Shown here: positions 34,547-44,958 of the stretch, piece after piece
How positions within the stretch are numbered: position 1 is the stretch's first letter
Layout of the letters: every line of letters begins with the position of its first letter
Source of the DNA: Prostheceraeus crozeri
Lineage: Eukaryota > Platyhelminthes > Polycladida > Euryleptidae
Assembly (NCBI GenBank): GCA_907163375.1
Contig: CAJQUW010009056.1
Coordinates: 1-64,000, forward strand
DNA length: 64,000 nucleotides
Reading direction: 5' to 3'
Program-made: the position numbers and the translations under genes
The notes under the pieces: generated by a model
Told to the model about the DNA's origin: nothing
Databases searched by the model: none
The model's input: the letters and a program-made list of their open reading frames with translations, nothing else

Positions 34547-35706
34547 TTGATATCAATTGTGTTAGCAGTTGCAGTGCGAGTAATACGCGTGCAAATCAGA
34601 ACAAAGACGATGAGTACACCAGTGAAACTCAGAAAGATTTATTACGACTTAAATCACCCCGCAAGTTTCAGTCGTCCGGAGGTTCTAGCCCGTGCAGCAG
34701 GTGTGGGAATAGAGAAAGTCAAGAAGTGGTTAAGGAGTCAACCGACTTACACTCTTCTTCTTACTACAAAAATGCGAGAAAGCGGTTTCCAACAAGAAAA
34801 TATGTTGTTAACAATATAGATAGTCAATGGCAAGCGGACTTCTCTGACATGCAAAAGATATGACAGTACAATGATGGCTATAAATACATCTTAACCGTAA
34901 TAGATATTTTATCTCGCTATGCTTGGGCACGTGCGCTGAAATCTAAACGAGGACCAGAAGTTGAAGCGGCTTTTCAGAGCATTTTCGATGAGGGGCGTGT
35001 TCCGCAAAGAATACAGACCGATCACGGGAAGGAATTCGAAAACTCTCATGTTCGAAGTCTCCTTAAAAGTCATAATGTGGAATTGTTTAGTGTCAAAAGT
35101 GCTTATAAAGCTGTCATGGTTGAGAGGTTCAATCGCACACTGAAGACAAAAATATGGCGCTATTTCACTGCAAAAAATACACATGTTTGGGTAGGTGAGC
35201 TGCAGAAATTTGTTAAGAATTACAATGAAAGCTACCATCGAATCATTAAGATGAAACCAGTTGATGTTACCCCAGATAATGCGATGGATGTATGGCTTCG
35301 ATTGTATGATAAGAAAGCGAAAAACATTTCCAATGAAAAGAAAATTAATGTTGGTGATAGAGTTCGGATTTCAAAGGTCAAGTCTACATTTGAGAAGGGG
35401 TATCTACCTAATTGGACTGAAGAAGAGTTTTTTGTGGATGAAGTAAATACAAAATTTAGGCCCACCATGTATAAATTAATAGATTACCATGGCAATCCAA
35501 TTGAAGGAAAATTTTACTCTTATGAATTGCAAGTAGTAGACAGAAGCTAAGAGGTGTATATGATTGACAAAAGAATTAGGAGGAAAGGTCATGGCAATCA
35601 AAGGAAATATCTAGTTAAATGGAAAGGATATCCTGATTCATTCAATAGCTGGATAACGCACCAGGATCTACAAAATGTGGAGGTGGGAGACACTCGTAAC
35701 TTTTAA
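34547..35706 (+). CDS. Polinton integrase (retroviral type) with chromodomain
   Basis: The N-terminal part reads KIYYDLNHPASFSRPEVLAR and VKKWLRSQPTYTL, typical of Polinton integrases. The rve core follows, with the first catalytic aspartate in the QWQADFSDM region, the second in RIQTDHGKEFENSHV, and the glutamate region near VERFNRTLKTKIW. A beta-rich C-terminal domain (VGDRVRISKVKSTFEKGYLP) leads to a chromodomain ending RKYLVKWKGYPDSFNSW. The enzyme inserts the linear element genome into host DNA, and the chromodomain may steer it to modified histones. The gene is broken in this copy. Confidence 0.92.
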
Positions 35707-35719
35707 GCTAATGTAGCAT

Positions 35720-37322
35720 GTGACTTCTTCCATATATGAGTTTAACATGTCTACTAACTTCAACATCATTCTTCCAAGCAATAGCAACCCCAAGATATTC
35801 CCAAGTAACAAACCATCTCTATACTCCGTTGAATTCGCTAATCCAATTACTCTGCATGGACCCCATGAAGTTGCTCTAACTGAAATTACTTATTACAACG
35901 ATATCAGTTTGCTAAAGAACAACTATTTTGAATTACATAAAGAAGTACGAGAGAAGGATGATTGTTTTCGCATATTTCACAATAGTCTACATGGTACATG
36001 GGCTTTTCATCATCTAATTTTACATCATTTTTCAACATCTTTACCATCTGTCCAAAACATGATTAAAATTCAAAAGGCATTTGCAACGTCAACTTTTGAT
36101 TCTAAGGTTCCCACAATGAGCCTGCAAGATACAGAAAAGGAAATCGGTAGAATGTTTGAACGAATAAATGATCTCTTCAAGCTGACTTTGAATAAATTTT
36201 ACAAACCAGTCATAAAGGGGTCAACAAAATTGATGAAGGAAGGGAAGCATGTTCTTCTTGTATTAGGTAATGATTTGAGTCATACTTTTGGGTATTCCAG
36301 AACAACTTTCTCATCAAGGTATTGGTACAATGGACGTGGGTGGAATTCAGAGAGAAAGTCACTGATTTTTAATGTAGAATTGTGCCATTGTATGCATTAC
36401 AAAAAGGAGCATCCGAGTAAAAAATCAATTTGAGGTCATTAGAAGTGTTGAAGACTTTGCAAGAAAGTTTCAAGGATCAGTGCCAGAAACGTTAATGACT
36501 TGTGAATATAAGAAAGAGAAAGTAACTTTATTTATTGTTGAAACGGAGGCAGAATTTATTGTTTTTACTAAAAAGACACTATTGGAAAAGTCTGAGTCCG
36601 CTGTTATTGAATTCGGATCTGAAATGATTGGGATGTTTAAGGTCCTTGAAAGCGCACTTTGGTTGACAGAATTAAATCATACATTCAAGGTTCAATTGTC
36701 CTCTTCTAAACTCAAAGCATCAACAAATGCTTCATGGGATATCCACGTATATAGCGAAGACATATTGGGTGATGATTTGTCTACTTCCAGTGAACTTGTA
36801 AAAAGAGTTAATTTGAACATTGAAACCTTGAAAACGCCATCTGAATTGTGTACAAAGTTAAATGAGTTTGGTGTAGATTACCTTGATGCAGATGAATATC
36901 ACTTTTCTTATGACCCACATAAGAAACGCATGATTCTAAAGGTAGGGAAGAACTCTCTTATCAAGCTGGATAGCGTGTTAACGACCACATTGGGATTCTC
37001 AAAATCAACTATTTATGAAGGCACATCAATAGGCGATACAGCCCCATCACTAGAGCGTGATATAAGTAACTTATACGTCTATTGCAACATTATTGAATAT
37101 ACAAGGATTGGCGACATTGAGGCCCCACTTCTGCGCACATTTCCTCTCTCATCCGTAAGGAAGCAACTAATCAATCGAGAATTTTTTAACACAATGTATC
37201 TACCAATCAGCCGAAATTACATCAATAGAATTGACATATCAATTCATGATGACGTAGGAGAAGTAGTACCGTTCTGTGGTGGTGTTACTGTTTTGACCCT
37301 ACATATTAGGTCACGAGAATAA
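35720..37322 (+). CDS. Polinton penton-like minor capsid protein
   Basis: Near the N-terminus, FNIILPSNSNPKIFPSNKPS followed by PITLHGPHEVALTEITYYN matches the opening of Polinton and adintovirus penton-type (single jelly-roll) proteins, in which YPNN...F...L..PI.L.G.WEVgLtEi is conserved. The downstream portion (36,480-37,322) is beta-rich and includes a second jelly-roll-like part (YHFSYDPHKKRMILKVGK). The product would form the capsid vertices. The gene is interrupted in this copy. It sits between integrase and core protein. Confidence 0.82.
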
Positions 37323-37410
37323 GGCTTTACGCTGTTGTGACTTCCATAGTTATTCAATAGTCATAATGACAGGCATTTAAAGTAGACCATCATATCAGAG
37401 CGGTTATCCC

Positions 37411-37848
37411 GTGTTTGTTGGAGGTAGACGACAAGTTGGAGGAGGCATATTTGGTGCACTAAGACGTATGGTTATTTCAACACTCAAAAAGTATGGCGCA
37501 CCAATCATGAAGCGTGTTGGAAGCAGGGCTTTAGATTTTGGTGAAAATGTTGCAGCTGATGCGCTTCAAGGTGAGGATATCGGTGAATCTATGAAAATGC
37601 GCGCGCAGCAATCTGCCATAGACGCATTAGATGATTTAACAAAGACGAGACGTACAGTTCGGAAGAAGCGTAGGAAGTCAAGACAAGTTGGATCCGGTCG
37701 AGTTACTAAGCAAAGACGCAGGAAAAGTAAAAAGTCGACTAGAGCAGCACGTTCTAAATCTAGACGTCGGGTGAAAACAAGAAAGCGCAAACGAAATTCC
37801 ACTGCGACTAGAAACAAGTCAAAACGAAGAAAGACAACATATTTGTAG
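37411..37848 (+). CDS. Polinton basic core (DNA-condensing) protein
   Basis: The N-terminus has GGGIFGALRRMVISTLKKYG and VGSRALDFGENVAADALQG, an amphipathic region resembling adenovirus pVI/pX-like precursors. It is followed by about 60 residues made largely of Arg, Lys and Ser (KTRRTVRKKRRKSRQVGSGR). Polintons regularly encode such a protein just before the major capsid gene. It would neutralise packaged DNA. A possible protease site, VGGGIFG, fits the adenain-like consensus loosely. The frame is open. Confidence 0.8.
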   Translation: MFVGGRRQVGGGIFGALRRMVISTLKKYGAPIMKRVGSRALDFGENVAADALQGEDIGESMKMRAQQSAIDALDDLTKTRRTVRKKRRKSRQVGSGRVTKQRRRKSKKSTRAARSKSRRRVKTRKRKRNSTATRNKSKRRKTTYL

Positions 37849-37858
37849 AGCTAATACG

Positions 37859-39037
37859 ATGCAGAGTATCAATTCGGCTTTGTGTTTCTTCGATTCTCCC
37901 CCTCATCAGACAGACATCATCTCCTCAACAATTGGAGACATAGTCACCACAACAAATATCGATGGTAACCAACAGCCTATTCAGTTTGATATACCTGCCA
38001 ATCCTCAAGATTATATTGACTGTCAATCCATTGATTTAGAGTTGTGTATACAAATTAAGAAGACTGATGGTACAAATATTGATTCATCCAAGGATAAAGT
38101 GGGATTGGCAAATCTTCCTATTGCCAGTCTGTTCTCAGATGTGTATCTAATATTGAATGACAAACAGATTGAAGGAGGGGATCGAGCATATCCATATGGA
38201 GCATATATACATACAATGACGCAATTTCAAAAGCAAGCTAAACAGTCACACTTGCAAGTTTCTGGGTGGTATGATGATCAGCAAGGGAAATTTGATGATG
38301 TCTCAAATACAGGGTTGAAAAGACGAATGGATTTAACAGCGGATTCAAAGGAATTATACTTGAAAGGACCTGTCTATCTTGATTTCCTTCGTCAATCTAG
38401 ATATCTGCTATCAATGGTTAAAATGCAAATAAAATTTATTCGTGCAAATCCTGAGTTCGCGTTAATGGCTTTTGGAGCTCCAAACTATCAAGTCAACATA
38501 AGTAATGCCGTGCTCAATGTAAGGCGAGTAACAATGAACCCGTCAGTCATCAACGAGCATGCGACAGGATTAAGGAAAAACAATGCAATATATCCAGTTA
38601 ATCACAGTGTGTTGACAAACTTCACAATTTGTGCGGGATCATCCTCACATGCCTACCCAAATCTTTTTCCCACTGCAATGCCGAAGGCGGTGTATATCAC
38701 ATTTGTGGAAAATGAGGCATTCATTGGTGCTTTTGAAAAGAATCCATTCTATTTCCAGCACTTTAATGTTAGCAAACTAGCACTCTACCAGGATGGGAAA
38801 TTTGTATCTTGCAAGGCATATGAGCCTAATTTCAAAGATGGTAAATTCGCACGTGAATATGGTTCTACTTTGACCGCCCTCAACATGTTTAATACAGATG
38901 ATTCAAGTAGAATTACAATGGATATGTACAACCTCATGTACTTCATTATGTTCTTCCCTATGTACAACCTCACAGCAGATGCAGATCTAGGTGTTGAAAG
39001 CGTAGGAGTTACAAAGCCTGGAAATCTACGACTGTAG
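37859..39037 (+). CDS. Polinton major capsid protein (double jelly roll)
   Basis: A 392-residue open frame starts 11 bp after the core gene. Family blocks are visible in order: FFDSPPHQTDIISSTIGDIV, PIQFDIPANPQDYIDCQSID, LPIASLFSDVYLILNDKQIE, YPYGAYIHTMTQF, an LKRRM stretch, FLRQSRYLLSMVKMQIKFIR, LNVRRVTMNPSVINEHATGL, and near the end FYFQHFNVSKLALYQDG and YEPNFKDG. These match the widespread Polinton major capsid protein (in databases often labelled F54H12.2-like). The length is normal for that group. It forms the hexagonal capsomers. The open frame appears whole. Confidence 0.95.
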   Translation: MQSINSALCFFDSPPHQTDIISSTIGDIVTTTNIDGNQQPIQFDIPANPQDYIDCQSIDLELCIQIKKTDGTNIDSSKDKVGLANLPIASLFSDVYLILNDKQIEGGDRAYPYGAYIHTMTQFQKQAKQSHLQVSGWYDDQQGKFDDVSNTGLKRRMDLTADSKELYLKGPVYLDFLRQSRYLLSMVKMQIKFIRANPEFALMAFGAPNYQVNISNAVLNVRRVTMNPSVINEHATGLRKNNAIYPVNHSVLTNFTICAGSSSHAYPNLFPTAMPKAVYITFVENEAFIGAFEKNPFYFQHFNVSKLALYQDGKFVSCKAYEPNFKDGKFAREYGSTLTALNMFNTDDSSRITMDMYNLMYFIMFFPMYNLTADADLGVESVGVTKPGNLRL

Positions 39038-39147
39038 GTATCATTTGAGTCACCTTTGAAGAAAACAATTACTTGTCTCATTTGTGCTATCTATGATAGC
39101 AAAGTTGAGATAACAAGAATGAGAGACGTGACTGTCAGCTATCACAG

Positions 39148-39612
39148 ATGAGTAACTTAAGCAACATAGAAATCTTGAGGAAAATGAGGAAAGCTCATCC
39201 CTACTCCAAGACAATATTTCTCAATGTCTTTTCTAGAGATAATTTACCTGATTCAATTCCTTTCTATCCTTGTTCGGTTATCATCAATACGGATACCAAC
39301 AATCTTCCCGGAAAACATTGGATTGCTGTATACATCAATCGCCATAAAGTGGCCGAATATTTTGACTCTCTTAATCAACCTCGTTTACATGATATCGCAT
39401 TATGGATGAACAGGTTCTCCTGGACTGTTAGGAAACTGACATCGTTCCCACTTCAAAGTAATACATCTCTAATGTGCGGTGGCTATGTACTCTATTTTTT
39501 CAACGAGAAACCATTGAAAAATAACTGTAAAAGTGCTTTAGAATTATTTTCAAAAAACTGTGATAAAAATGATGTAATTCTTACTAAATATGTCGAAACA
39601 GTTTTGAAATAA
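39148..39612 (+). CDS. Polinton adenain-like cysteine protease
   Basis: A 154-residue frame carries the catalytic His in GKHWIAVYINR, the following Asp/Glu position in YFDSLNQP, and the Gln-Cys region near NTSLMCGGYVLYFF, the order His-Asp-Cys of the adenovirus endopeptidase (C5) family. The length is typical of Polinton proteases. It would mature the core and capsid precursors. It is the last gene of the plus-strand virion block. The frame is open. Confidence 0.93.
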   Translation: MSNLSNIEILRKMRKAHPYSKTIFLNVFSRDNLPDSIPFYPCSVIINTDTNNLPGKHWIAVYINRHKVAEYFDSLNQPRLHDIALWMNRFSWTVRKLTSFPLQSNTSLMCGGYVLYFFNEKPLKNNCKSALELFSKNCDKNDVILTKYVETVLK

Positions 39613-39719
39613 AGTTTTATGTTGTATCATTAACTTGCTCTCTTTTTTCCAAAACAAGGGTCCATAAGGAAAACAAAAACATGTTCATATTTGATTATCT
39701 ATCCACATATATACAAAAT

Positions 39720-40289
39720 CTACAATTTGGTTTTCATGAAACATTTTTTCAAATCACATATGATGGGAGGCACATCACTTATGTCTTTGATGCCGGTTAT
39801 CACAATCTTTCCATTATGGAACACATGAATATGATATGGATGCCAGTTAGTCAATTGAGCTGCTGGAAATAACTCCACTTCATAAGTTAGATTATGTGAT
39901 GATGTAACTTTACGGAAGTCATAGTGATAGTGCAATTCACATAACACGGTCATTGTCTTCACTTTCCAATCAGATAATGAATCACCAAGTAAATGTTCCA
40001 AAGTAAAGTGTAGATATGAGAGATCACCCTCCATGACCCTTCCAATACATTGGATTGTTCCATTTGGAAAGAATAGGATAGTGAAAGATTTATCCTTCCT
40101 CTGAATCCTCCATGTTAACATTGAGGGTCTTCCAAGATGTAAGCTCGTTGTCGGCTTCAATTTGCGTTTTATCAGTAACCATTGTTTTCGGTTGGGTAAA
40201 TTCCTCTCGATCTCTTGTAGATTGAGTTTTGACTTTGTTTTTGTAGTTAACATCCGATTTACAACTTCCAACCGTTTAATGTCCTCCAT
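39720..40289 (-). CDS. TATA-binding-protein-like protein with two TBP-type repeats
   Basis: The 189-residue frame has two similar segments. Repeat 1 (about residues 53-100) is LHLGRPSMLTWRIQRKDKSF then TILFFPNGTIQCIGRV. Repeat 2 (about 148-189) is LTNWHPYHIHVFHNGKIVIT then GIKDISDVPPIICDLKKCF. TBP has the same plan in each of its two repeats: a basic strand, then [LF]-I-F-x-[ST/N]-G-K-[MIV]-V-x-T-G, then a long helix. The phenylalanine-rich strand before NG is the feature TBP uses on the minor groove. The spacing of repeats, about 90 residues, also fits. I infer a promoter-recognition role. It could instead be a TBP-fold protein of other use. Confidence 0.6.
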   Translation of the reverse strand: MEDIKRLEVVNRMLTTKTKSKLNLQEIERNLPNRKQWLLIKRKLKPTTSLHLGRPSMLTWRIQRKDKSFTILFFPNGTIQCIGRVMEGDLSYLHFTLEHLLGDSLSDWKVKTMTVLCELHYHYDFRKVTSSHNLTYEVELFPAAQLTNWHPYHIHVFHNGKIVITGIKDISDVPPIICDLKKCFMKTKL

Positions 40290-40671
40290 CTTTAATGAGT
40301 GACGTTATCTGTGGTAGTATCTGCCTTGTAAAGGTTTCCCATGTGACGTCACTGAAACGAAAAAATCGATATTCAACATCTTCCCGTTTTGGTGAACAGA
40401 CGTATAGTTTGACTGATGAATCACACTTTATCTATACCTTGTCATCGAGAGGAATCTTGATCCGAGTCTTATGGTTGCCAATGAGATCCGCAAAGTCTTT
40501 CAGTGAAGGCAATGAGTCAATAATAATGCAAACGCCACAATGTTTTCGAACACTATTTGCTATTGAATGACGAAATGCTATTCTTTTAGAATTTGTTATG
40601 TGAACGTTTTGAACGTCACTAAGTTTCCATGTTCTAATGAAATGAGGCATGTTCCGAAAGCTATGTTTCAA
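40290..40671 (-). CDS. Polinton accessory gene, unrecognised
   Basis: Coding-like sequence starts at MKHSFRNMPHFIRTWKLSDV and continues toward the start of the TBP-like gene, ending in ILPQITSLIKDGG just before it. The content is mixed alpha/beta (CGVCIIIDSLPSLKDFADLI) without a family I know. It is part of the broken element and looks interrupted. The tight overlap with the next gene suggests that the two are expressed together. Confidence 0.4.
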
Positions 40672-40936
40672 ATTTAGGTTTAATGTTTGCCTAAAGTTTG
40701 CTATTTTATTAGCTCAACATATCGGAATGATGTTGAGTACAAATTCTTCACATATTCATTCACATTAGGAGTACCTATTTATTAGTAATCACTTCTAAAT
40801 ATCGGAAAGATGTAGAAATTTCAATTTTAGTAAGACTACTTATGTATTAGTAAGTGTTGCTACATGTCGGAAGATGCAGCAATCGCAAGATCTATTACAA
40901 GTGGAATATTGTATTGTTTTTTTTCTTAATTTAGAC
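40672..40936. other. Polinton intergenic spacer with short repeats
   Basis: The spacer separates the TBP-like/accessory pair from the 3' end of the polymerase gene. ATATCGGAATGATGTTGAG, ATATCGGAAAGATGTAGA and ATGTCGGAAGATGCAGC recur at about 60-bp spacing. Nothing coding was seen. Confidence 0.5.
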
Positions 40937-43900
40937 TCATTCTACATCACCTGTGACAGGAAGGCATCTCCTTCTCTTCGACGGTGGGGGAAGACCTAGG
41001 CTGTAGTGTCTATATGGTAATGATAAATTTTTATCCAGCCAACAGAGCTGATCCTCCCAAAGTGAAAGACATCGCTTCCTAAATGATTTTGTGCTAACTA
41101 TGTGATTTTTTGAATTTATAATTGTCATATCTTCAGTTGTATCATTCTCACTATAATAGACACTCCTATAGTCACTATGTTTCAATTTTTTAACTGCTGC
41201 TCTCTGAATTCCTTTTGCACGTTTGATGCTATGATTCGTAGAGTCTTGATATTTCATTGAATACTTTTTCGGTTTTAGTAGGATCATTTCCTCAAGCAAC
41301 TTTCCAGCACACTCATCCTTAAAGCAACCTAATCTAGCTTTGTTTGTAGTTGAGTATAGTCGGTGATGACTGTCATAGTTTGAAGAGTCAAACTTTTCAC
41401 CGAAGTATAGAAGTATATCCTCCAGACGGACCGATGGTGATGCGTATAAACATAGGAAGAAACTGTCGGTATCACCTCCACAAAGCCGCGTTCTATTTAT
41501 CAGTGGGCATCCTTTTAGATCATTGTAATATAATTGATACATTTCCAACTTACTTTAGTCAAGTACTGCTTGACCAACATATATTAATTTATTTAAAACT
41601 ATTGAAGGTTTGTACATTTCCAGACCAACCAGATCTTCATCAAATATTTTGTGTTGAACATAGAGAGGATGATTTGACAATTTCAGTAGTTGTTTCTCAT
41701 TGTTGACTAGTTTAAATATTTTCCTTCTCCTTACATTCTTTATTGTTTTACCATATAAAGAATTATTTTTCAATTTGTAGAATGACTTTTCGAAGTCAGT
41801 GCTTGATTGAGCCCTCTTTTGAGAGTTCATATCAATGTGTGTTTTTAACCAAGGCTTTTGTGTGAATTTTATGCCACTATGAATCTTCTTGATTCTCACG
41901 CCCATGGTCAAGTAAAATTTTAAAATTGAGTAGTGGACTACATAATTTTCCCTATCAAATTGATGGAGCAGAAGTTTCTTGATAGAAGAAAATGTGTATT
42001 TGGTCTTACTTTTTCATATAGTGTGAAAATATTGTATTTTCAATCATCTGCATTTCTGGAGCTAATGGGAAATCGGCAGTGTCATCATGAATGGCTGCAG
42101 GATACTCTAAATCTAAATCAAAAATGTAGCCGATTTCACCATCATCATCTATATTTTGAACATTTTCTTAATTTAAAAAATATCTAGTTCACTTTCATTC
42201 AACCATTTGAAATTTGAGTGGGGTAGATTCCTACTGAGTGAAGAACCGAAAAGGTTATTAACATCTAAGTAGGTCAAATGTCGACTTTCATGTGTATTAT
42301 TTCCTAATTCTTCAATGCGTGCACGCGCTCGGTGAATGTTGGTGAAAGTCATACCCCCTCTAATTCCTCGTTCAAATAGATTGTACATATTTTCATCTTG
42401 TATGTAGTGTGGGGGATCATTGGAAGAGAAATTTAGTGCTGAGGTAAAGCTAAGATGTGGGAGACTGACAAAATGTACAGGGTCGACTTCATCCTCACGT
42501 TGACTCAATGCTCTAAACACTTCAAATATGTCTTCCAACAATAAAATATCTAACGTCAGATATGCCAGCATGTAATCACCAAATGTGCTACAATTAAATT
42601 CAATCCATGCCTTGTTAGCGTGTTCATATTCACTATCGGAACAGTGCCCACGAGTAAGATCATTATAGAATTCAAATTTTGGTGGTAGACAGTCTTCCGT
42701 CAACGTGTTCAAGTTTTTGAAGTATGAATATGGAAACACTCCCTTCTGATATAAAACACTATCACTTAATTGTGGAATCTCTACCCTTAATGTCTCTACA
42801 TGCTAATACGTTTGCAAGCCCTTGGCTAATTCACTCAAGGATGCACTTAGAAATTGATATTAGTCTAAGAATTTTAGTTTAAAGTATACTGTCTTCCCTT
42901 TGTATTCATTTACAGGGACACTGGCGGATAAAGTTATATATTTTTCAGCAGTTGCTGCTACAATATCTAATTTCCAAGATTTCATTCTTCCAATCGCTTT
43001 ATAGCAAACGATGTGACTATCATAATTTTTAAAATTGTGGAAAAATATGGGGAGCTCCCGTCTGTTAAGTCTTAACCGGAGATTGCATTTCCTACATAAT
43101 GTTTGCCTATATCGTCCGGTGATATGATCATGATCACGAACTTTTGTGACTTCATCGCTGAATTTCGATTTACATTTGTTGCAACATTCTGCATTCTCAT
43201 GGCTTGCTTTTTCATCCGCTGAAAGTGTCATTGGCTGCCTAGTTATTGCACATTGGTTGTCATATAAGTCTTGGGCTACAGTTTCTAAGTGGTGCAAGAA
43301 ACTAATAATGCAATTTTCTCCCTCAAAGAGGTAATACTTGTTTTCAAATTTCGATTGAAGGGCATTATGCCAGACATGATAAGCTCCAATGGCCGCAGGT
43401 TTATGTATTTTATTATCAATGTAGCACTCTATATCTGTATAAATTGCTAAAGGAGGACTTAGTTGATATTCCATGCTACTTGTTAGTACTTTTAGATCTG
43501 TCGGCATTTTTCTATTTGTGTTTTTCCTCGAATGCAAAACTGGAAGTGTCGATGTTCCAACACTGTTCTAGTGTTGTCTGATATGTGAATGACTGAGTGC
43601 ATCTTTCGCAGAAGTATTTATGTCTTTTTAAAGTTCTCCTATACAATCTCGACAGCTTTGGAATTCCACAATAGTGTGCTGCTCCATTGTTTAGAATTAG
43701 CAAGATATTAACCGTTTGCCTACCAGTAAAGTTACTATTGTAACGAACACCTTTGAGTACATTTTCATAAAAGTGAATGTTATTTTTAATATCATTACTT
43801 TTCTCAAATTTTGTAATATCTTTGATTGATACTGGTGTGGAAATGCCTTCCATATTTAGCTCAGATGTCCACTTACTATATGATTTTATTTCATTCCTTG

Positions 43901-44792
43901 AATAAGGTACTTCATTATAATGCAATATTGATAAAACTGCATATAGAAAGCAATCATTTGCATTTGAATTAACATTAATGACAGCTTTAGAGTTTTTTAA
44001 CTTCTTTGGTAGAGGAAATGATTGTCCACCTGACAGTATTGGATTTGTTATTACATTGAACTCTATATTTTGTACATCATCTATAATCCAATTGCTACCC
44101 TTTTTTGTGAAGGCTTCAATATGATTTATCAGACTATTTAGATGATCCTGAAACCAAGCATCATAGTCATAAATATAGTTTGAGGATGATGAGGTAAAGT
44201 GTGCGAGAAAAGTTTCTTCTTCTTGAGGATTAGAACGGACATAACGAATTTGTGCAATCAGACGACCGCGCAATTGATAGCTCCTTAGTAAGTCAGACAC
44301 TAAATTCCCTAACATGGAACGCATGCTTTCTAAGAATGATGTTATGTCCAAAGTAGGTGTTGTTGGCGTGATATCATATACACGTGCATGGCCATTGAGT
44401 GCGCTTTCGCGGAGACTAACAGTTCCATAGTTATTATGCATATTCATCTCACTATTTGTATTATGTACATTCATATGCTGTCGAAATCTACTTATAGAGT
44501 TATACGTTTTGCCACACCGAGAGCAGTATTGCATAAATATTTGTATGTTAGTTGAAGCGCTGGTTGTTGGCTTCGAAGTAGGTCTATTTTGATTATTTGA
44601 ATTTGACTTTGTTATGCTATCATTCGGTTTATTATTGCATACAAGTTTATGCCTCTTAAGATTATCCATCCTATTCGTCTTATATGGACACTTGCTACAT
44701 TGATACGTTTTTCCTAACTTACAAAATTTTTCATGACGTTGCAAATTGCCTATGAGAGTGAACACTTTTCCACACTTGGTACAGACAACCAT
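40937..44792 (-). CDS. Polinton protein-primed DNA polymerase B with zinc-finger N-terminal region
   Basis: From the N-terminus: three C2H2-type zinc fingers in the first 110 residues (CTKCGKVFTLIGNLQRHEKF and similar), then the Polinton-specific region with ANDCFLYAVLSIL, IKDITKFEKSN and HYCGIPKLSRL. The exonuclease follows, with YTDIECYI as Exo I, an embedded DHDHITGRYRQTLCRKCNLR zinc/endonuclease VII-like motif and HNFKNYDSH as Exo II. Polymerase motifs are YLDVNNLFG (A), NNSLYGKTIKN (B) and CGGDTDSF (C). It copies the element from protein-primed ends. The gene is interrupted several times in this copy. A TATA box lies at 44,824-44,831. Confidence 0.93.
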
Positions 44793-44823
44793 GATTATTG
44801 ATGAGGATTGAAATTAGCAAGCC

Positions 44824-44831
44824 CTTATATA
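44824..44831 (-). promoter_or_regulatory. TATA box of the DNA polymerase gene with upstream CRE
   Basis: On the minus strand TGTATATAAGGGC stands about 35 bp before the polymerase ATG at 44,792. A perfect CRE palindrome, TGACGTCA, lies at 44,846-44,853, about 15 bp upstream of the TATA box. The layout resembles the promoters at 30,902 and 32,166. Confidence 0.65.
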
Positions 44832-44958
44832 CATCTATCATCCTATGACGTCAACGTTATCACTAGCCAATAGCTTATGTTCCCATCTGATGGAAAGAGA
44901 AAACATAAAATGTTTGATAATTTCTTTTTCCTAAATGAAGAAAGATAAAAGTTAAAAG

